From the NCBI RefSeq assembly GCF_025660475.1, contig NZ_JAOUSF010000005.1, positions 124,001 through 188,000 of the forward strand: a stretch of DNA of 64,000 nt, read 5' to 3'. This stretch comes from Perspicuibacillus lycopersici. GTDB lineage: Bacteria; Bacillota; Bacilli; Bacillales; Caldibacillaceae. A program made the position numbers and the translations under genes. Under the pieces are notes generated by a model. The model did no database searches and was not told where the DNA came from. It was given only the letters and a program-made list of their open reading frames with translations. This document shows positions 32,312 to 41,307 of the stretch, piece by piece. Position 1 is the stretch's first letter, and each line of letters opens with the position of its first letter.

Positions 32312-33184
32312 ATGGAGCAGCAGTCCTATCATATCAGTTGCTATAGCGAATATGACGTACTGAAAAAAGTAATCGTTTGTCAGCCGCAATATATGACGAT
32401 TCGCTCAATGATCAACGAAACACAGAAGCATTACCAGGCAGAAGGTATTCATATCGAAAAAGCGCTAAAACAACATGATGCATTCGTTCAAACATTACGA
32501 AACCATAATATTGAAGTAATTTTATTACCGTATCACAAAAAATATCCGGAGCAGGTGTTTACACGAGATATTGGCTTTACGCTTGGGGAAACGGTCTTTG
32601 TTGCCCAGATGGCAAACAAGGTTCGAATTGGTGAAGAAAATGTGTTGAAGCAATGGTTAGAGGACGAAGAAATTTCTTATTATAATATTATTGGCCATCA
32701 AATCGAAGGTGGAGATGTCATTATTGATGGTGACCATATTTTTATTGGCTTAAGCAATCGGACAAACCAAGAGGCAATCGAACATTTGAGTAAACTGTTA
32801 GATAAACAATTTACCATTATTCCGATAGATTTTCATGAAAAGTTCTTACACCTTGATTGTGTGTTCAATATTATTTCATCAGAATTCGCCTTATACTATC
32901 CAGAGGCATTGGACAATTCCGATATTAAGGAGCTACAAGCCCGGTATGAACTGATTCCTGTCTCAAAAGAAGAACAGTTTACGTTAGGAACAAATGTGCT
33001 ATCAATTGGTAATAAAAAAGTTATTAGTCTCCCTGTAAATAAAAAGGTTAATCAACAATTACGGGATCGCGGCTTTGAGGTTATCGAGGTTGACATTACA
33101 GAAATTATTAAATCTGGCGGTTCCTTCCGCTGCTGTACATTACCGATTGAAAGAAAAGCTGGAGCAAATTTCTCTAGCGAATGA
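32312..33184 (+). CDS. Dimethylarginine dimethylaminohydrolase-family enzyme (YkgA-like)
   Basis: 290 aa, five-bladed propeller guanidine-modifying fold. VFTRDIGFTLGE (substrate Arg/Asp loop), QIEGGDVIIDGD (Glu-Gly-Gly-Asp), LHLDCVFNII (catalytic His) and C-terminal GGSFRCCTLPIER (nucleophilic Cys at 274 or 275) are all present. Family members hydrolyse methylarginines, arginine or other guanidines to citrulline-type products; Bacillus subtilis YkgA is the close architectural match. Start with AGGAGTTG upstream. It is followed directly by a palindromic repeat that may serve as its transcription end. Confidence 0.85.
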   Translation: MEQQSYHISCYSEYDVLKKVIVCQPQYMTIRSMINETQKHYQAEGIHIEKALKQHDAFVQTLRNHNIEVILLPYHKKYPEQVFTRDIGFTLGETVFVAQMANKVRIGEENVLKQWLEDEEISYYNIIGHQIEGGDVIIDGDHIFIGLSNRTNQEAIEHLSKLLDKQFTIIPIDFHEKFLHLDCVFNIISSEFALYYPEALDNSDIKELQARYELIPVSKEEQFTLGTNVLSIGNKKVISLPVNKKVNQQLRDRGFEVIEVDITEIIKSGGSFRCCTLPIERKAGANFSSE

Positions 33185-33191
33185 TGAGAAA

Positions 33192-33421
33192 GAGGCTGGG
33201 ACAAAAGTATTTTTATGTAAGAGAATCCGAACAAAGTTAAGTAGGTAAATTCGCTCCGGAAATATATTCGCTTTCCGCGGGCATGGCCATGACCTCCTCC
33301 GCTACGCTTCGTGCGGGGTCTTCGGCTCATGCTTTTCCCGCAGGAGTCTATGTATATTTCCACCCCTATCCGAATTTTTGTTCGTCTTACATTTAAACAT
33401 TAATTGTTATGTCCCAGCCCC
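33192..33421. repeat. 230-bp inverted-repeat element, copy 2 (opposite orientation to copy 1)
   Basis: Begins GAGGCTGGGACA and ends TGTCCCAGCCCC; reverse complement of the element at 13847-14077 with few differences. It lies between the convergent DDAH-family and chemoreceptor genes, where such a stem-loop could stop transcription from both sides. Confidence 0.85.
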
Positions 33422-33433
33422 TTATCGTATATC

Positions 33434-34918
33434 CTAATTTCGATGAACTAAATGCTTTAATTCATCTGTCAATTCATTAATTTCGGTAACTGCTGTTCGT
33501 ATTGTATTAATTAAATCTTGTTCATTTTCGATCGTTGATGCAATTTCCTCGATGGATGCAGTACTTTCCTCCGAAATATTGGCGACTGTTTCGATTTGTG
33601 ATTGGATATCTTTGAAGTTAGCAGTTGCCGAGCTTATCTCCTGCATTCCTTTTGAAAGTTCAACATTTGATGCTTCAAACGATTCTTTAATTTCACGGAA
33701 GAACCGCGAAACCTCTTGCAGAAGGTTTTGCCCTTCAAAAGCTGCTTGTTCCCCTTCAACAGACTTTTCCTGTGCCTCTTTTGACTTTTCAAATAGTGTC
33801 GTCGTTTCCTCCACTATAGAAACGGTAAGCTTCGCACTTTGTTCTGCTAGCTTCCGAACTTCATCTGCCACTACAGCAAATCCTCTACCATGCTCCCCTG
33901 CACGTGCAGATTCGATCGCCGCGTTTAAGGCAAGTAAATTCGTTTGATTGGCAATATCTTTAATTCCTTCTAGAAGACGATTTACCTTTTCCATACTAGA
34001 CTGCAGCTCTGTTACTGTAACTGCTGTTGTACCTATTGCAGAATTTACTGTGTGGAAATGGTCGGTTACTTGATTTATCTTATTCCAACCATCATTTACT
34101 TTATCATTCATTTCCTCGGATTTTTCGACAATACCTTGCGAAATATCTATTGTAGTGTTCGCTCTTTCCATGGAATGTCCCATCGTTTCACTAACATAGA
34201 TCATACTGTTTGTTTGTTCTTGAATACCAGCAGACATTTGTGAAACTGCATCCATTATATATTGTCTAGAATGATAAAATGTAGAAATATTTTTATTGAA
34301 GTTGGTAATATTCGTATCAAGGGTAACCGTACCCTTTTCAATCGAATCTAATGTTTCTTGCAGCTTTACTAATAAATTTTTTGATTCGATTTCTTTTTCA
34401 TATGAATCACGAATCAAATCTCTTCCCCATTTTGTTAGAAAATATAGGGCTGCAAGAACACAATCTACGACGATAACAACTGTAATAAATCCTTTGAAAC
34501 TATTATCAATGCCTAGTAGTTCTCCTGGATTCAAAATATAGGTAGTGATTAATGCTACATTAAGAATAACTGCAAAAATTAAGATCAATTCTTTTTTAAA
34601 ATACAAAGCAATCATTGCAATCGTTAAGAACAGAAGATAATGCTTATTTAAGGCATATCCATCCAAATAAAATAGTGCCATAACGACGACATTTGGCAAA
34701 ATCGCGAAAATAAACCCCTTCCCATAGGTAGGAATTGGCAAGAAATAGTTAACAATTGAAAGGACAATTACTAATAATCCTGCAATGACATCGCTTAATG
34801 CATCCATCAGCCCTCTTTCCATAATGATCGGAATAATAATAAGGAACACTACGGCAATTAATAATGCCAAATTTACTTTATGTACTCGTTTTGTATTGTA
34901 TGTATCTTGGTAATTCAT
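33434..34918 (-). CDS. Methyl-accepting chemotaxis protein with a membrane-embedded sensor region
   Basis: 494 aa. The first 165 residues form about six membrane helices with no sizeable extracellular domain, unlike classical receptors with a dCache or four-helix sensor. A coiled coil follows and then the highly conserved signalling tip [43 protein letters not shown], which contacts CheA/CheW. Potential methylation helices ([17 protein letters not shown]) are visible. There is no clear HAMP domain. It probably senses a membrane-related cue (ion gradient, redox, lipid). Start ATG 34918 with AAGGAG 6 nt upstream; GTG 34921 is too close. Confidence 0.9.
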   Translation of the reverse strand: MNYQDTYNTKRVHKVNLALLIAVVFLIIIPIIMERGLMDALSDVIAGLLVIVLSIVNYFLPIPTYGKGFIFAILPNVVVMALFYLDGYALNKHYLLFLTIAMIALYFKKELILIFAVILNVALITTYILNPGELLGIDNSFKGFITVVIVVDCVLAALYFLTKWGRDLIRDSYEKEIESKNLLVKLQETLDSIEKGTVTLDTNITNFNKNISTFYHSRQYIMDAVSQMSAGIQEQTNSMIYVSETMGHSMERANTTIDISQGIVEKSEEMNDKVNDGWNKINQVTDHFHTVNSAIGTTAVTVTELQSSMEKVNRLLEGIKDIANQTNLLALNAAIESARAGEHGRGFAVVADEVRKLAEQSAKLTVSIVEETTTLFEKSKEAQEKSVEGEQAAFEGQNLLQEVSRFFREIKESFEASNVELSKGMQEISSATANFKDIQSQIETVANISEESTASIEEIASTIENEQDLINTIRTAVTEINELTDELKHLVHRN

Positions 34919-35131
34919 CACAAGCTCCTTCTAATTTTAGTAATTAATTTCTTTTCATCCTACCGTAAAATATAGGAGAATAACATTAGAATTATATCAT
35001 AATAGCTTTTTTTCTCCTACATCTTTTAAAAAGCTTATAGAAATAAAGTACATCCAATTTTATAATACGAGTTAACTCATTGTTTTATACTACTAATAAG
35101 TTTTTCACTATTATTATGGTTCTTATTTTGG

Positions 35132-35168
35132 TATAATTTATAAGTTCTTGATTTACATGAATCAAGAA
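35132..35168 (+). promoter_or_regulatory. -10 element and 5' hairpin ahead of panE-like gene
   Basis: TATAAT at 35132-35137 followed 7 nt later by an inverted repeat TTCTTGATT/AATCAAGAA (35145-35168). The hairpin would sit at the very 5' end of the transcript and may stabilise it or act as an operator. No convincing -35 was found. Confidence 0.4.
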
Positions 35169-35214
35169 GGTTTTCTATACTAATATATTTTTTATTTATT
35201 AAGGAGCGATTTTC

Positions 35215-36276
35215 ATGAAAATTGGTGTAATGGGTGCAGGATCACTTGGTACCATTATCGGTGCGTATCTTTCAAAAGGAAATGATACTGTTGAATTAAT
35301 CGATGTGAATACAGAACATGTGAATGCATTAAATACAGCTGGAGCTACAATTACTGGAACGATTGAGGAAAATATTCCTGTATCTGCAATCATGCCAGAT
35401 CAAATGACAGGAGCTTATGATTTAGTACTTCTTTTAACAAAACAAGTATATAATCATGAAGTTTTAACAAACGTAAAACAATATTTACATAATGATAGTA
35501 TCATTTTATCTTTACAAAACGGTGTACCGGAGGAATCACTTGTTGCTATATTAGGTGCAGATCGAGTAATTGGTGGTTCTGTTGAATTCGGAGCAACTTG
35601 GATTAAACCAGGGGTATCAGAACTAACAACCGCTTTTGATGCATTTAAAGGTAATGCTTTCCAAATTGGTGAATTAAATGGTGAGGTTACGGAAAGAGTA
35701 CAAAAAATCAAATCAGTATTAGACCTTGTTGGTGGTACAATTATTTCCGAAAATCTCGTCGGCACAAAATGGTCCAAGCTTCTGATTAACGTGGCAATGA
35801 GTGGTATGTCTGCAGCGTTAGGCTGTACATATGGAGATATTTTAAATAATAATGCAGCTGTTACAAGTAGTGTAATGCTTGTAAATGAAACATTAAAAGT
35901 CGGAAATGCAAGTGGCATTCGTTTCACTGAATTAGCAGGCTTAAATTTAGAACAAATTTTCACATTAAAAGAAGATAATAGCAATCTAGCAACTGTAATT
36001 GGATTAACAAGAAAAGCACTCGCACCACAAGCATTACTAAAAGCAAGTATGCTTCAAGACCTTGAAAAACAACGGAAGACAGAAATTGATTACATTAATG
36101 GTGTCGTTTCTACAAAAGGAAAATCCGTTGCTGTGAATACACCTTTCAACGATTTAGTGGTACGTCTAGTGAAACAAGCAGAAGAAGAAAAATCCATACC
36201 TACATTCGAGCAAAATATTGGCTTCTTTGAAGAATTAGTAAATACATTACAAATTGCAGAAGCTACTGCAAAATAA
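35215..36276 (+). CDS. 2-dehydropantoate 2-reductase family (PanE/ApbA) ketoreductase
   Basis: 353 aa. The N-terminal Rossmann motif is IGVMGAGSLGTIIGAYL; NGV in SLQNGVPEE and the catalytic-type Lys in NLVGTKWSKLLINVAMSG identify the family, and the all-helical C-terminal domain is present. True PanE reduces ketopantoate with NADPH for CoA synthesis; however, the protein is about 50 residues longer than usual PanE and no panBCD genes are near, so a different 2-keto acid may be the substrate. AAGGAGC lies 9 nt before ATG. Monocistronic. Confidence 0.82.
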   Translation: MKIGVMGAGSLGTIIGAYLSKGNDTVELIDVNTEHVNALNTAGATITGTIEENIPVSAIMPDQMTGAYDLVLLLTKQVYNHEVLTNVKQYLHNDSIILSLQNGVPEESLVAILGADRVIGGSVEFGATWIKPGVSELTTAFDAFKGNAFQIGELNGEVTERVQKIKSVLDLVGGTIISENLVGTKWSKLLINVAMSGMSAALGCTYGDILNNNAAVTSSVMLVNETLKVGNASGIRFTELAGLNLEQIFTLKEDNSNLATVIGLTRKALAPQALLKASMLQDLEKQRKTEIDYINGVVSTKGKSVAVNTPFNDLVVRLVKQAEEEKSIPTFEQNIGFFEELVNTLQIAEATAK

Positions 36277-36327
36277 AGAGAATTAGTTACTAGTACTAGT
36301 TCCTTTATTTTAAGTAAAATTTTTTCT

Positions 36328-36367
36328 ATACCTACCAAAACATGAAAATTTGGTAGGTATTTTTTTC
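36328..36367 (+). terminator. Terminator of panE-like gene
   Basis: ACCTACCAAA/TTTGGTAGGT perfect stem followed by seven T. Confidence 0.85.
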
Positions 36368-36377
36368 TCAATAATTC

Positions 36378-37106
36378 TTATAAACACTCCAACCAATGAA
36401 GTACATCTGCGAACATTTCATCGGTAAATTGATGGTTTACGTTTGGATATACGCGAAAATCAATATTTGTTTTTCCTTCGATTTCGGTAAGATAACGATA
36501 ATAGTCTTGATTTCCTTCGATTGGTATTATGCGATCGGAATCTCCGTGAAGAATAAATATAGATCCGGTAGCCACTTGTTTACCAATGGGATCATATTTT
36601 TTCAACATTATTTCCTCTTCTAATGATAATTCGGGTCTACCATCCTGTTTTCGAAATAACTTTTCTGTTAATAAAAAGGATCCCGAGCCATTAATAGTTG
36701 CCAATCCTTTCAGCTTGTTTTTTTTACTAAATACTCCATTTGCTATAAAGCCACCCATAGAATTGCCGATAAGGACGATTTGCTCCTCCGCTACACTCTC
36801 TGACTCTATTATCAGATCTAATTCTTCTATACTAGTAAAAATAGTTTCCCAAAAATATTTTTGTTGGGCACTACTAGTAAAAGGATTCTCTATCGGGTTC
36901 CTCGTATTATGATGAATTAATTCCGGTATAAGGACGGTATATCCTTTTGTAGCTATCTCTAAAGCGGCTTCATCATAATTTGCTACGTTCCCTCCCCAGC
37001 CATGATAAAGAATGACCGTCGTTTGTTTTGAAGATTGTATCATCGGTTCCAACACATGATAGACTATTGGTCCGGTCTTTTTGTATTCCCTTGTTGTATT
37101 TACCAT
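36378..37106 (-). CDS. Alpha/beta-hydrolase family protein
   Basis: 242 aa. VILYHGWGGN (oxyanion), LIGNSMGGFIA (nucleophile Ser), HGDSDRIIP (Asp) and YPNVNHQFTDE (His) form a complete catalytic set. Cytosolic esterase or peptidase of the prolyl-oligopeptidase/dienelactone-hydrolase type; substrate unknown. Start ATG 37106 with AAAGGGGG 6 nt upstream; the longer frame to 37139 overlaps the upstream phosphatase gene without a ribosome site. Probably cotranscribed with the phosphatase gene, which ends 20 bp upstream. Confidence 0.82.
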   Translation of the reverse strand: MVNTTREYKKTGPIVYHVLEPMIQSSKQTTVILYHGWGGNVANYDEAALEIATKGYTVLIPELIHHNTRNPIENPFTSSAQQKYFWETIFTSIEELDLIIESESVAEEQIVLIGNSMGGFIANGVFSKKNKLKGLATINGSGSFLLTEKLFRKQDGRPELSLEEEIMLKKYDPIGKQVATGSIFILHGDSDRIIPIEGNQDYYRYLTEIEGKTNIDFRVYPNVNHQFTDEMFADVLHWLECL

Positions 37107-37125
37107 GGAATACCCCCTTTTCCTT

Positions 37126-37719
37126 TTATTCAGTAGCATTTTCTAACGAAATTGATATCACCTGCGTTTCTTTCGGAAAATCCTCCCTTGTAAGCAGCTC
37201 GCCAGATATCATTTGCCGATATGCTGTAATCGTACCATCATGGGAGACAATATAAATTTGTTTACGTGTGATATTTTGACAATAGGTAAGAAATGTCCTT
37301 GCTTTTCTTTTGAATGATTCCTCTGATATTGTATTGATCCCATCACGCCAGATCGTGTCACCAGGAAATGTCTCGTCCATTTCTATTATCGGGAAATCGT
37401 GTTTAATTTGTTTTATCGTTAGTAAACGATCACAAGGTAACGTGCGCGCATTCGGACGGTACGGAAAAATACGTGGCGCAACGAGCGGGCTGACGATACG
37501 ACGGCAGTTATAATTTTCACTCCAAATACAGGCAGTTTCCAATGTTCTTCTCGTCGGACTGATAATCATAATATCTTCCGCGTGTAATGGTAGTTGTTCT
37601 TGTAATATTTTTGCTTGTTGTTTTCCAGAAGGAGTCAATGACGGATCTGGAAGATGAAGACTTTCTGGTATGTTTCCAGTATGCTCTCCTTCGCCATGCC
37701 GAATAAATACTAGCTCCAT
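37126..37719 (-). CDS. Histidine phosphatase (phosphoglycerate-mutase-like)
   Basis: 197 aa. Motif LVFIRHGEGEHTGN with the phospho-accepting His at residue 8, LTPSGKQQAKIL, ISPTRRTLETACIW and the second catalytic His in IVSHDGTITAYRQM. The family ranges from cofactor-dependent mutases to general phosphatases and SixA-type proteins. RHGEG rather than RHG(Q/E)T plus a shorter cap suggests a phosphatase rather than a mutase. Placed between trpS and the hydrolase gene in the same direction. Confidence 0.85.
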   Translation of the reverse strand: MELVFIRHGEGEHTGNIPESLHLPDPSLTPSGKQQAKILQEQLPLHAEDIMIISPTRRTLETACIWSENYNCRRIVSPLVAPRIFPYRPNARTLPCDRLLTIKQIKHDFPIIEMDETFPGDTIWRDGINTISEESFKRKARTFLTYCQNITRKQIYIVSHDGTITAYRQMISGELLTREDFPKETQVISISLENATE

Positions 37720-37785
37720 TGGTATCCTCGATTCTTTATTTTATCTATGGAACAATTTTTTTGAATTACCTTCATTCATTGTTTG

Positions 37786-38784
37786 TTACACATAGAATCC
37801 TATTTTTCTTTTTATTTCTTTTAAAAAAGGAACACTATATTCACGTGCTTGCTCCGCACCTTTTCGTAAAATAGCATCAATTTTTTCTGGTGATGCCATC
37901 AGTTCACTATATCTTTCACGAGGTTCCTGTAGGTATCGATCCATTACCATGAATAATTGTTTTTTCACTTCACCCCAGCCAATTCCCTCTTTATACTGTC
38001 TGCGCATAGCATCCACCTCTTCTGGTGAAGCAAATTCTTTATATAATGTAAATAATATCGAGGTTTTTGGATTTTTTTCAGCTTCTGGTGGTAAGGAATC
38101 CGTTTTTATTTTATTGATTAATTTTTGTAATGTTGCCGGATTCGTAAACAATGGAATCGTATTATGGTAGCTCTTACTCATTTTTCTACCATCTAAACCA
38201 GGCAATACAGCCGTTTCCTCTTGTACTTGATACGCTGGTAATGGGAATGTCTCGCCATAGGTTTTATTAAAATTTGCTGCAATATCGCGTGCAATTTCCA
38301 CATGTTGAATTTGGTCCTTTCCAACCGGTACAATTTTCGATTGGAACATTAAAATATCCGCTGTCATTAAAATCGGATACGTAAATAATCCCATGTTCAC
38401 ACCAAAATCGGGATCATTACCAATTTCATTATTCGATTCTACGATTGCTTTATAGGCATGTGCTCGATTCATTAAGCCTTTCGAGGTGAAATTTGCTAGA
38501 ATCCAATTTAATTCAAAAATTTCCGGGATATCTGACTGACGATAGAAAATAGTCTTATTAGGATCAAGTCCTAAAGCTAACCATGTAGCTGCAATCCCAT
38601 AGGATAACTGTCTAAATTCCTTTGCATCATGAATTTTTGTTAAACCATGCGCATCTGCAACGAAATATACGGGCTTTACATTGGGTTGCTTTGCTAACGC
38701 AAGTGCTGGCTTTATTGCACCGATATAATTTCCTAAATGAATCTGTCCTGTTGGTTTAATACCCGTTAATATTACATTATCCAT
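37786..38784 (-). CDS. trpS: Tryptophanyl-tRNA synthetase
   Basis: 332 aa class Ic synthetase. The HIGH-type motif is in TGIKPTGQIHLGNYIGA (HLGN, residues 16-19) and the KMSKS loop is GRKMSKSYHNTIP near residue 200. VADAHGLT and MTADILMF (with the substrate Asp) are also typical. It charges tRNA-Trp. Start ATG 38784 with GAGGAGG upstream. Regulated by a Trp-specific T-box leader at 38928-39189, which supports the assignment independently; a repeat-derived hairpin lies between leader and gene. Confidence 0.95.
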   Translation of the reverse strand: MDNVILTGIKPTGQIHLGNYIGAIKPALALAKQPNVKPVYFVADAHGLTKIHDAKEFRQLSYGIAATWLALGLDPNKTIFYRQSDIPEIFELNWILANFTSKGLMNRAHAYKAIVESNNEIGNDPDFGVNMGLFTYPILMTADILMFQSKIVPVGKDQIQHVEIARDIAANFNKTYGETFPLPAYQVQEETAVLPGLDGRKMSKSYHNTIPLFTNPATLQKLINKIKTDSLPPEAEKNPKTSILFTLYKEFASPEEVDAMRRQYKEGIGWGEVKKQLFMVMDRYLQEPRERYSELMASPEKIDAILRKGAEQAREYSVPFLKEIKRKIGFYV

Positions 38785-38830
38785 TATTTTTCCTCCTCGT
38801 ATATATAAGTAAATGGTGTTGCTGATTTGT

Positions 38831-38868
38831 AAAAAGCCCGCAGACTGAATACACTCTGCTTAGCGCTT
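38831..38868 (-). repeat. Repeat-derived hairpin between the T-box and trpS
   Basis: On the minus strand AAGC...GCAGAGTGTATTCAGTCTGC...GCTTTTTAC: nested stems AAGC/GCTT and GCAGA/TCTGC followed by five T. The same GAGTGTATTC...GTCTG core occurs in the miniature elements at 15417, 18541 and 60312, so this is a decayed piece of that repeat family lying in the trpS leader, where it could act as an additional weak terminator. Confidence 0.55.
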
Positions 38869-38927
38869 CATTTAATATATCTACCTCTTAAAATTACATC
38901 TATCCTTCCTTCAGAAAACAACCCAAT

Positions 38928-39189
38928 AAAAAAAGGCTACTCATCCAAAAAAGGACGAGTAACCCGTGGTGCCACCTTCATTCGCTTACATATGTAAACG
39001 CGCTTTATCCGTACATAAACAGTAAATGTTTAAATACTTCGTCTTTTTTATCGGTAAGACATTCCGCCAAATCTACTCTTCCTTTCAATTTGGAAGCTCC
39101 GAAGCCCATTCAACAATCCTCCCGTACTGATTCCCACCAACCATCAGCTCTCTAAAACGTTCCTACTGCCTACTCTTCTTCATCATTGC
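38928..39189 (-). promoter_or_regulatory. T-box riboswitch (tRNA-Trp specific) controlling trpS
   Basis: Minus-strand leader RNA with the stem I segment AGAGAGCTGATGGTTGG...GGGAATCAGTACGGG, the specifier region GAATGGGCTTCGGAG in which TGG is the Trp codon, the T-box proper AAGGTGGCACCACGGG, and the terminator GGGTTACTCGTCC/GGATGAGTAGCC with a T-run at 38928-38936. Uncharged tRNA-Trp would pair with the specifier and T-box and prevent termination. Classic layout for aminoacyl-tRNA synthetase genes in Bacillota. Confidence 0.93.
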
Positions 39190-39247
39190 TTATTATATTA
39201 ATAAAATTTAAATATATTTTAAAACAATAACAATTTCCGGTCAAGTT

Positions 39248-39934
39248 CTATTTTTCTATTTGAATATCTACTCCATACTGAACTAAGCCAAGCTTTCTTG
39301 CGACTGCTTGTGAGGCAAGATTATCTGCAGATGTACTGTAAAGTGCGATTCGACCTTGTTTTTGCACTGTATTTGCCCAGGCATTTACAACCTCTAAGCT
39401 GTATCCCCTGCCTCGGTAATCTTCCTGTGTATAAACACTTGCTTCACAGGCAATCTCCGTTTGCCGAGCAGTACAACAAATCGAAACAGGCTCGTTATTT
39501 TCCAGCATGACAAAACACGGCTGTTTCCAAGGAAAATCTTCATAAGTATATTGGTAGTAGGGCTTGATTAATTCTTTATTTTCATTAGTGATTTGAATTG
39601 CTTTTGAAAATGGGTAATTTCTATTTTCAGGAAAGATGTATGCCGGACCATATTGGACATGCTGAGCACCTAAATAATTTTGTAAAATTTGAAGATGATC
39701 GGTAAATTCGGGAAGAGGCTGCGCTGCGAAAATCTGCTCCAGCTGGCGAATTTTATCGTTACTTAGTACATTCGAATACCTTACAATATTCCCTTGTGAT
39801 GTATGCCCGATAAACAGAAGTGGCGCATCGTCATAAGGAGGTTCATTAATGACTGTTATACGATTTTCCTCATTATGCTTATATAAAACGTGGACATGGT
39901 GTCGCATTGTTTCTACGTTAGATAGAATAATCAA
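39248..39934 (-). CDS. GNAT-family acetyltransferase (FR47-like, 228 aa)
   Basis: 228 aa. The N-terminal half (RYSNVLSNDKIRQLEQIFAAQPLPE) is a family-specific helical part; the GNAT core lies in the C-terminal third: NNEPVSICCTARQTEIACEASVYTQEDYRGRGYSLEVVNAWANTVQKQGRIALYSTSADNLASQAVARKLGLVQYG, with CoA loop YRGRGYS. This is the FR47/GNAT_acetyltran layout with unknown substrate. Fourteen bases downstream of the NUDIX gene in the same direction, so part of a four-gene run (315-aa GNAT-like, epimerase, NUDIX, GNAT). Confidence 0.82.
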   Translation of the reverse strand: MIILSNVETMRHHVHVLYKHNEENRITVINEPPYDDAPLLFIGHTSQGNIVRYSNVLSNDKIRQLEQIFAAQPLPEFTDHLQILQNYLGAQHVQYGPAYIFPENRNYPFSKAIQITNENKELIKPYYQYTYEDFPWKQPCFVMLENNEPVSICCTARQTEIACEASVYTQEDYRGRGYSLEVVNAWANTVQKQGRIALYSTSADNLASQAVARKLGLVQYGVDIQIEK

Positions 39935-39947
39935 AACCTCCTTCTAC

Positions 39948-40370
39948 CTATTTATTTACGAGTTTATCTGCTAGCTTAATATTATCCTTTAAATATGTGG
40001 GGATATCTTCATGCTGTAGTATTTCTTCAGTTGTCATCCAGTAAATCGCATCTACCTCATCCGGACTTTTTCGATATGCTTTGCCACTCTTTATGTCACA
40101 TAAGAATACGATGTCCATTACATGGATACCTTTGTCGGTAACAAAGGATGAGCTGTTCACATATCGGGGATTTGCCACCTCGATCCCTACTTCCTCCCAC
40201 ACTTCTCTTTTTACTGTTCGTTCAAAAATATCCGTACTATTTCCTTCCTGTTCACATTTCCCACCAACAAGTGACAGCACACCTGCTGCGTGCTCCTCTT
40301 TCTCACTTCGTAAAATTAATAACCAACGACCTTCTTTATGTATTGCTGCCTCAACGTTCACGATAAACAT
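39948..40370 (-). CDS. NUDIX hydrolase
   Basis: 140 aa. The Nudix box reads GGKCEQEGNSTDIFERTVKREVWEEVGIEV; the REVWEEVGI half with metal-binding Glu residues is canonical, while the spacing between the first Gly/Glu and the Arg-Glu is a few residues longer than the textbook box, as in a known subgroup with GGKxE(Q)E...D starts. It hydrolyses a nucleoside-diphosphate-X substrate that cannot be named. Start ATG 40370. Lies within a run of same-strand genes. Confidence 0.85.
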   Translation of the reverse strand: MFIVNVEAAIHKEGRWLLILRSEKEEHAAGVLSLVGGKCEQEGNSTDIFERTVKREVWEEVGIEVANPRYVNSSSFVTDKGIHVMDIVFLCDIKSGKAYRKSPDEVDAIYWMTTEEILQHEDIPTYLKDNIKLADKLVNK

Positions 40371-40404
40371 GTATAATCCCCCAATTAGTTTTGTTTCTAT
40401 TATT

Positions 40405-41307
40405 CTATTTTTTTAGCAAATTTATTAATGCGTGCTCCAACGTAGGGTAAAGAAATGTAAACCCCTCCTGTGTAAGCACCTTTGGTAATACTTGTTGTCC
40501 CTCGAGGACAAGTTTACTTTTTTTACCAAGTACTAATTTCATTAGAAAAGCTGGTGTTGGGAACCAGTGCGGACGATTTAAGACGGAGGCTATCGTTTTT
40601 CCGAAAGGTTGCATCCGGACAGGATTTGGTGCGGTTACATTTACCGGCCCAAATATCGATTGATTATCCATCACGAAGACAATCGCCCGGACTACATCCA
40701 TGAAATGAATCCATGAAACCCATTGTTGGCCAGATCCAACGGTCCCTCCGACAAATAATTTATATGGTAAAACCATCAGTGGCAATGCTCCCCCGTCATT
40801 ACCAAGTACTACACCAAATCGCAGGAAAACAGTTCGGATGCCCCACTCCTCCACTCGTCTCGCTTTATTCTCCCAATCCTGCACGGTGCGGCCAAGAAAA
40901 TCATTTGCCATTACTTCCGATTCCTCTGTATACACTTTCTGTATAGAAGCTGGATATATCCCAATTGCACTTGCATTAATGAATGTGGTAGGTTTTTCAT
41001 CTAATGAGCGGATGATTCGAATTAGTTCCTCGGTTGCGATCATCCGACTGTCATAGATTTGCTTCTGATGTTTTCCTCCCCATCTACCATCGTTAATTGA
41101 AACACCAGCTAAATTAACCACCACATCCACTTTTGTTAATTCCGTTTCAGGAGTCGCCTCTTCTGTTAACCATGGAACATAGGCAACCTTTTCCGAGGAT
41201 TTCTTTATCCCTCTTGATAGAATTACAACTTCATGTCCATTTTTAACTAGTAGTTCCGTCAATTGCTTTCCGATGAAACCCGAACCACCTGCAATAACAA
41301 CCTTCAT
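40405..41307 (-). CDS. TIGR01777-family NAD(P)-dependent epimerase-like protein
   Basis: 300 aa extended-SDR protein. MKVVIAGGSGFIGKQLTELL (GxxGxxG), VVNLAGVSINDGRWGGKHQKQIYDSR, the INASAIGIYP strand with a YxxxK-like change, and the C-terminal QVLPKVLTQEGFTFLYPTLEHAL segment are the TIGR01777 (YfhF/YfcH/SulA) signature. Biochemical role unknown; the family has been loosely linked to cell division in cyanobacteria. Its start overlaps the end of the preceding gene by 4 bp (ATGA-type), so they are translationally coupled. Confidence 0.87.
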   Translation of the reverse strand: MKVVIAGGSGFIGKQLTELLVKNGHEVVILSRGIKKSSEKVAYVPWLTEEATPETELTKVDVVVNLAGVSINDGRWGGKHQKQIYDSRMIATEELIRIIRSLDEKPTTFINASAIGIYPASIQKVYTEESEVMANDFLGRTVQDWENKARRVEEWGIRTVFLRFGVVLGNDGGALPLMVLPYKLFVGGTVGSGQQWVSWIHFMDVVRAIVFVMDNQSIFGPVNVTAPNPVRMQPFGKTIASVLNRPHWFPTPAFLMKLVLGKKSKLVLEGQQVLPKVLTQEGFTFLYPTLEHALINLLKK

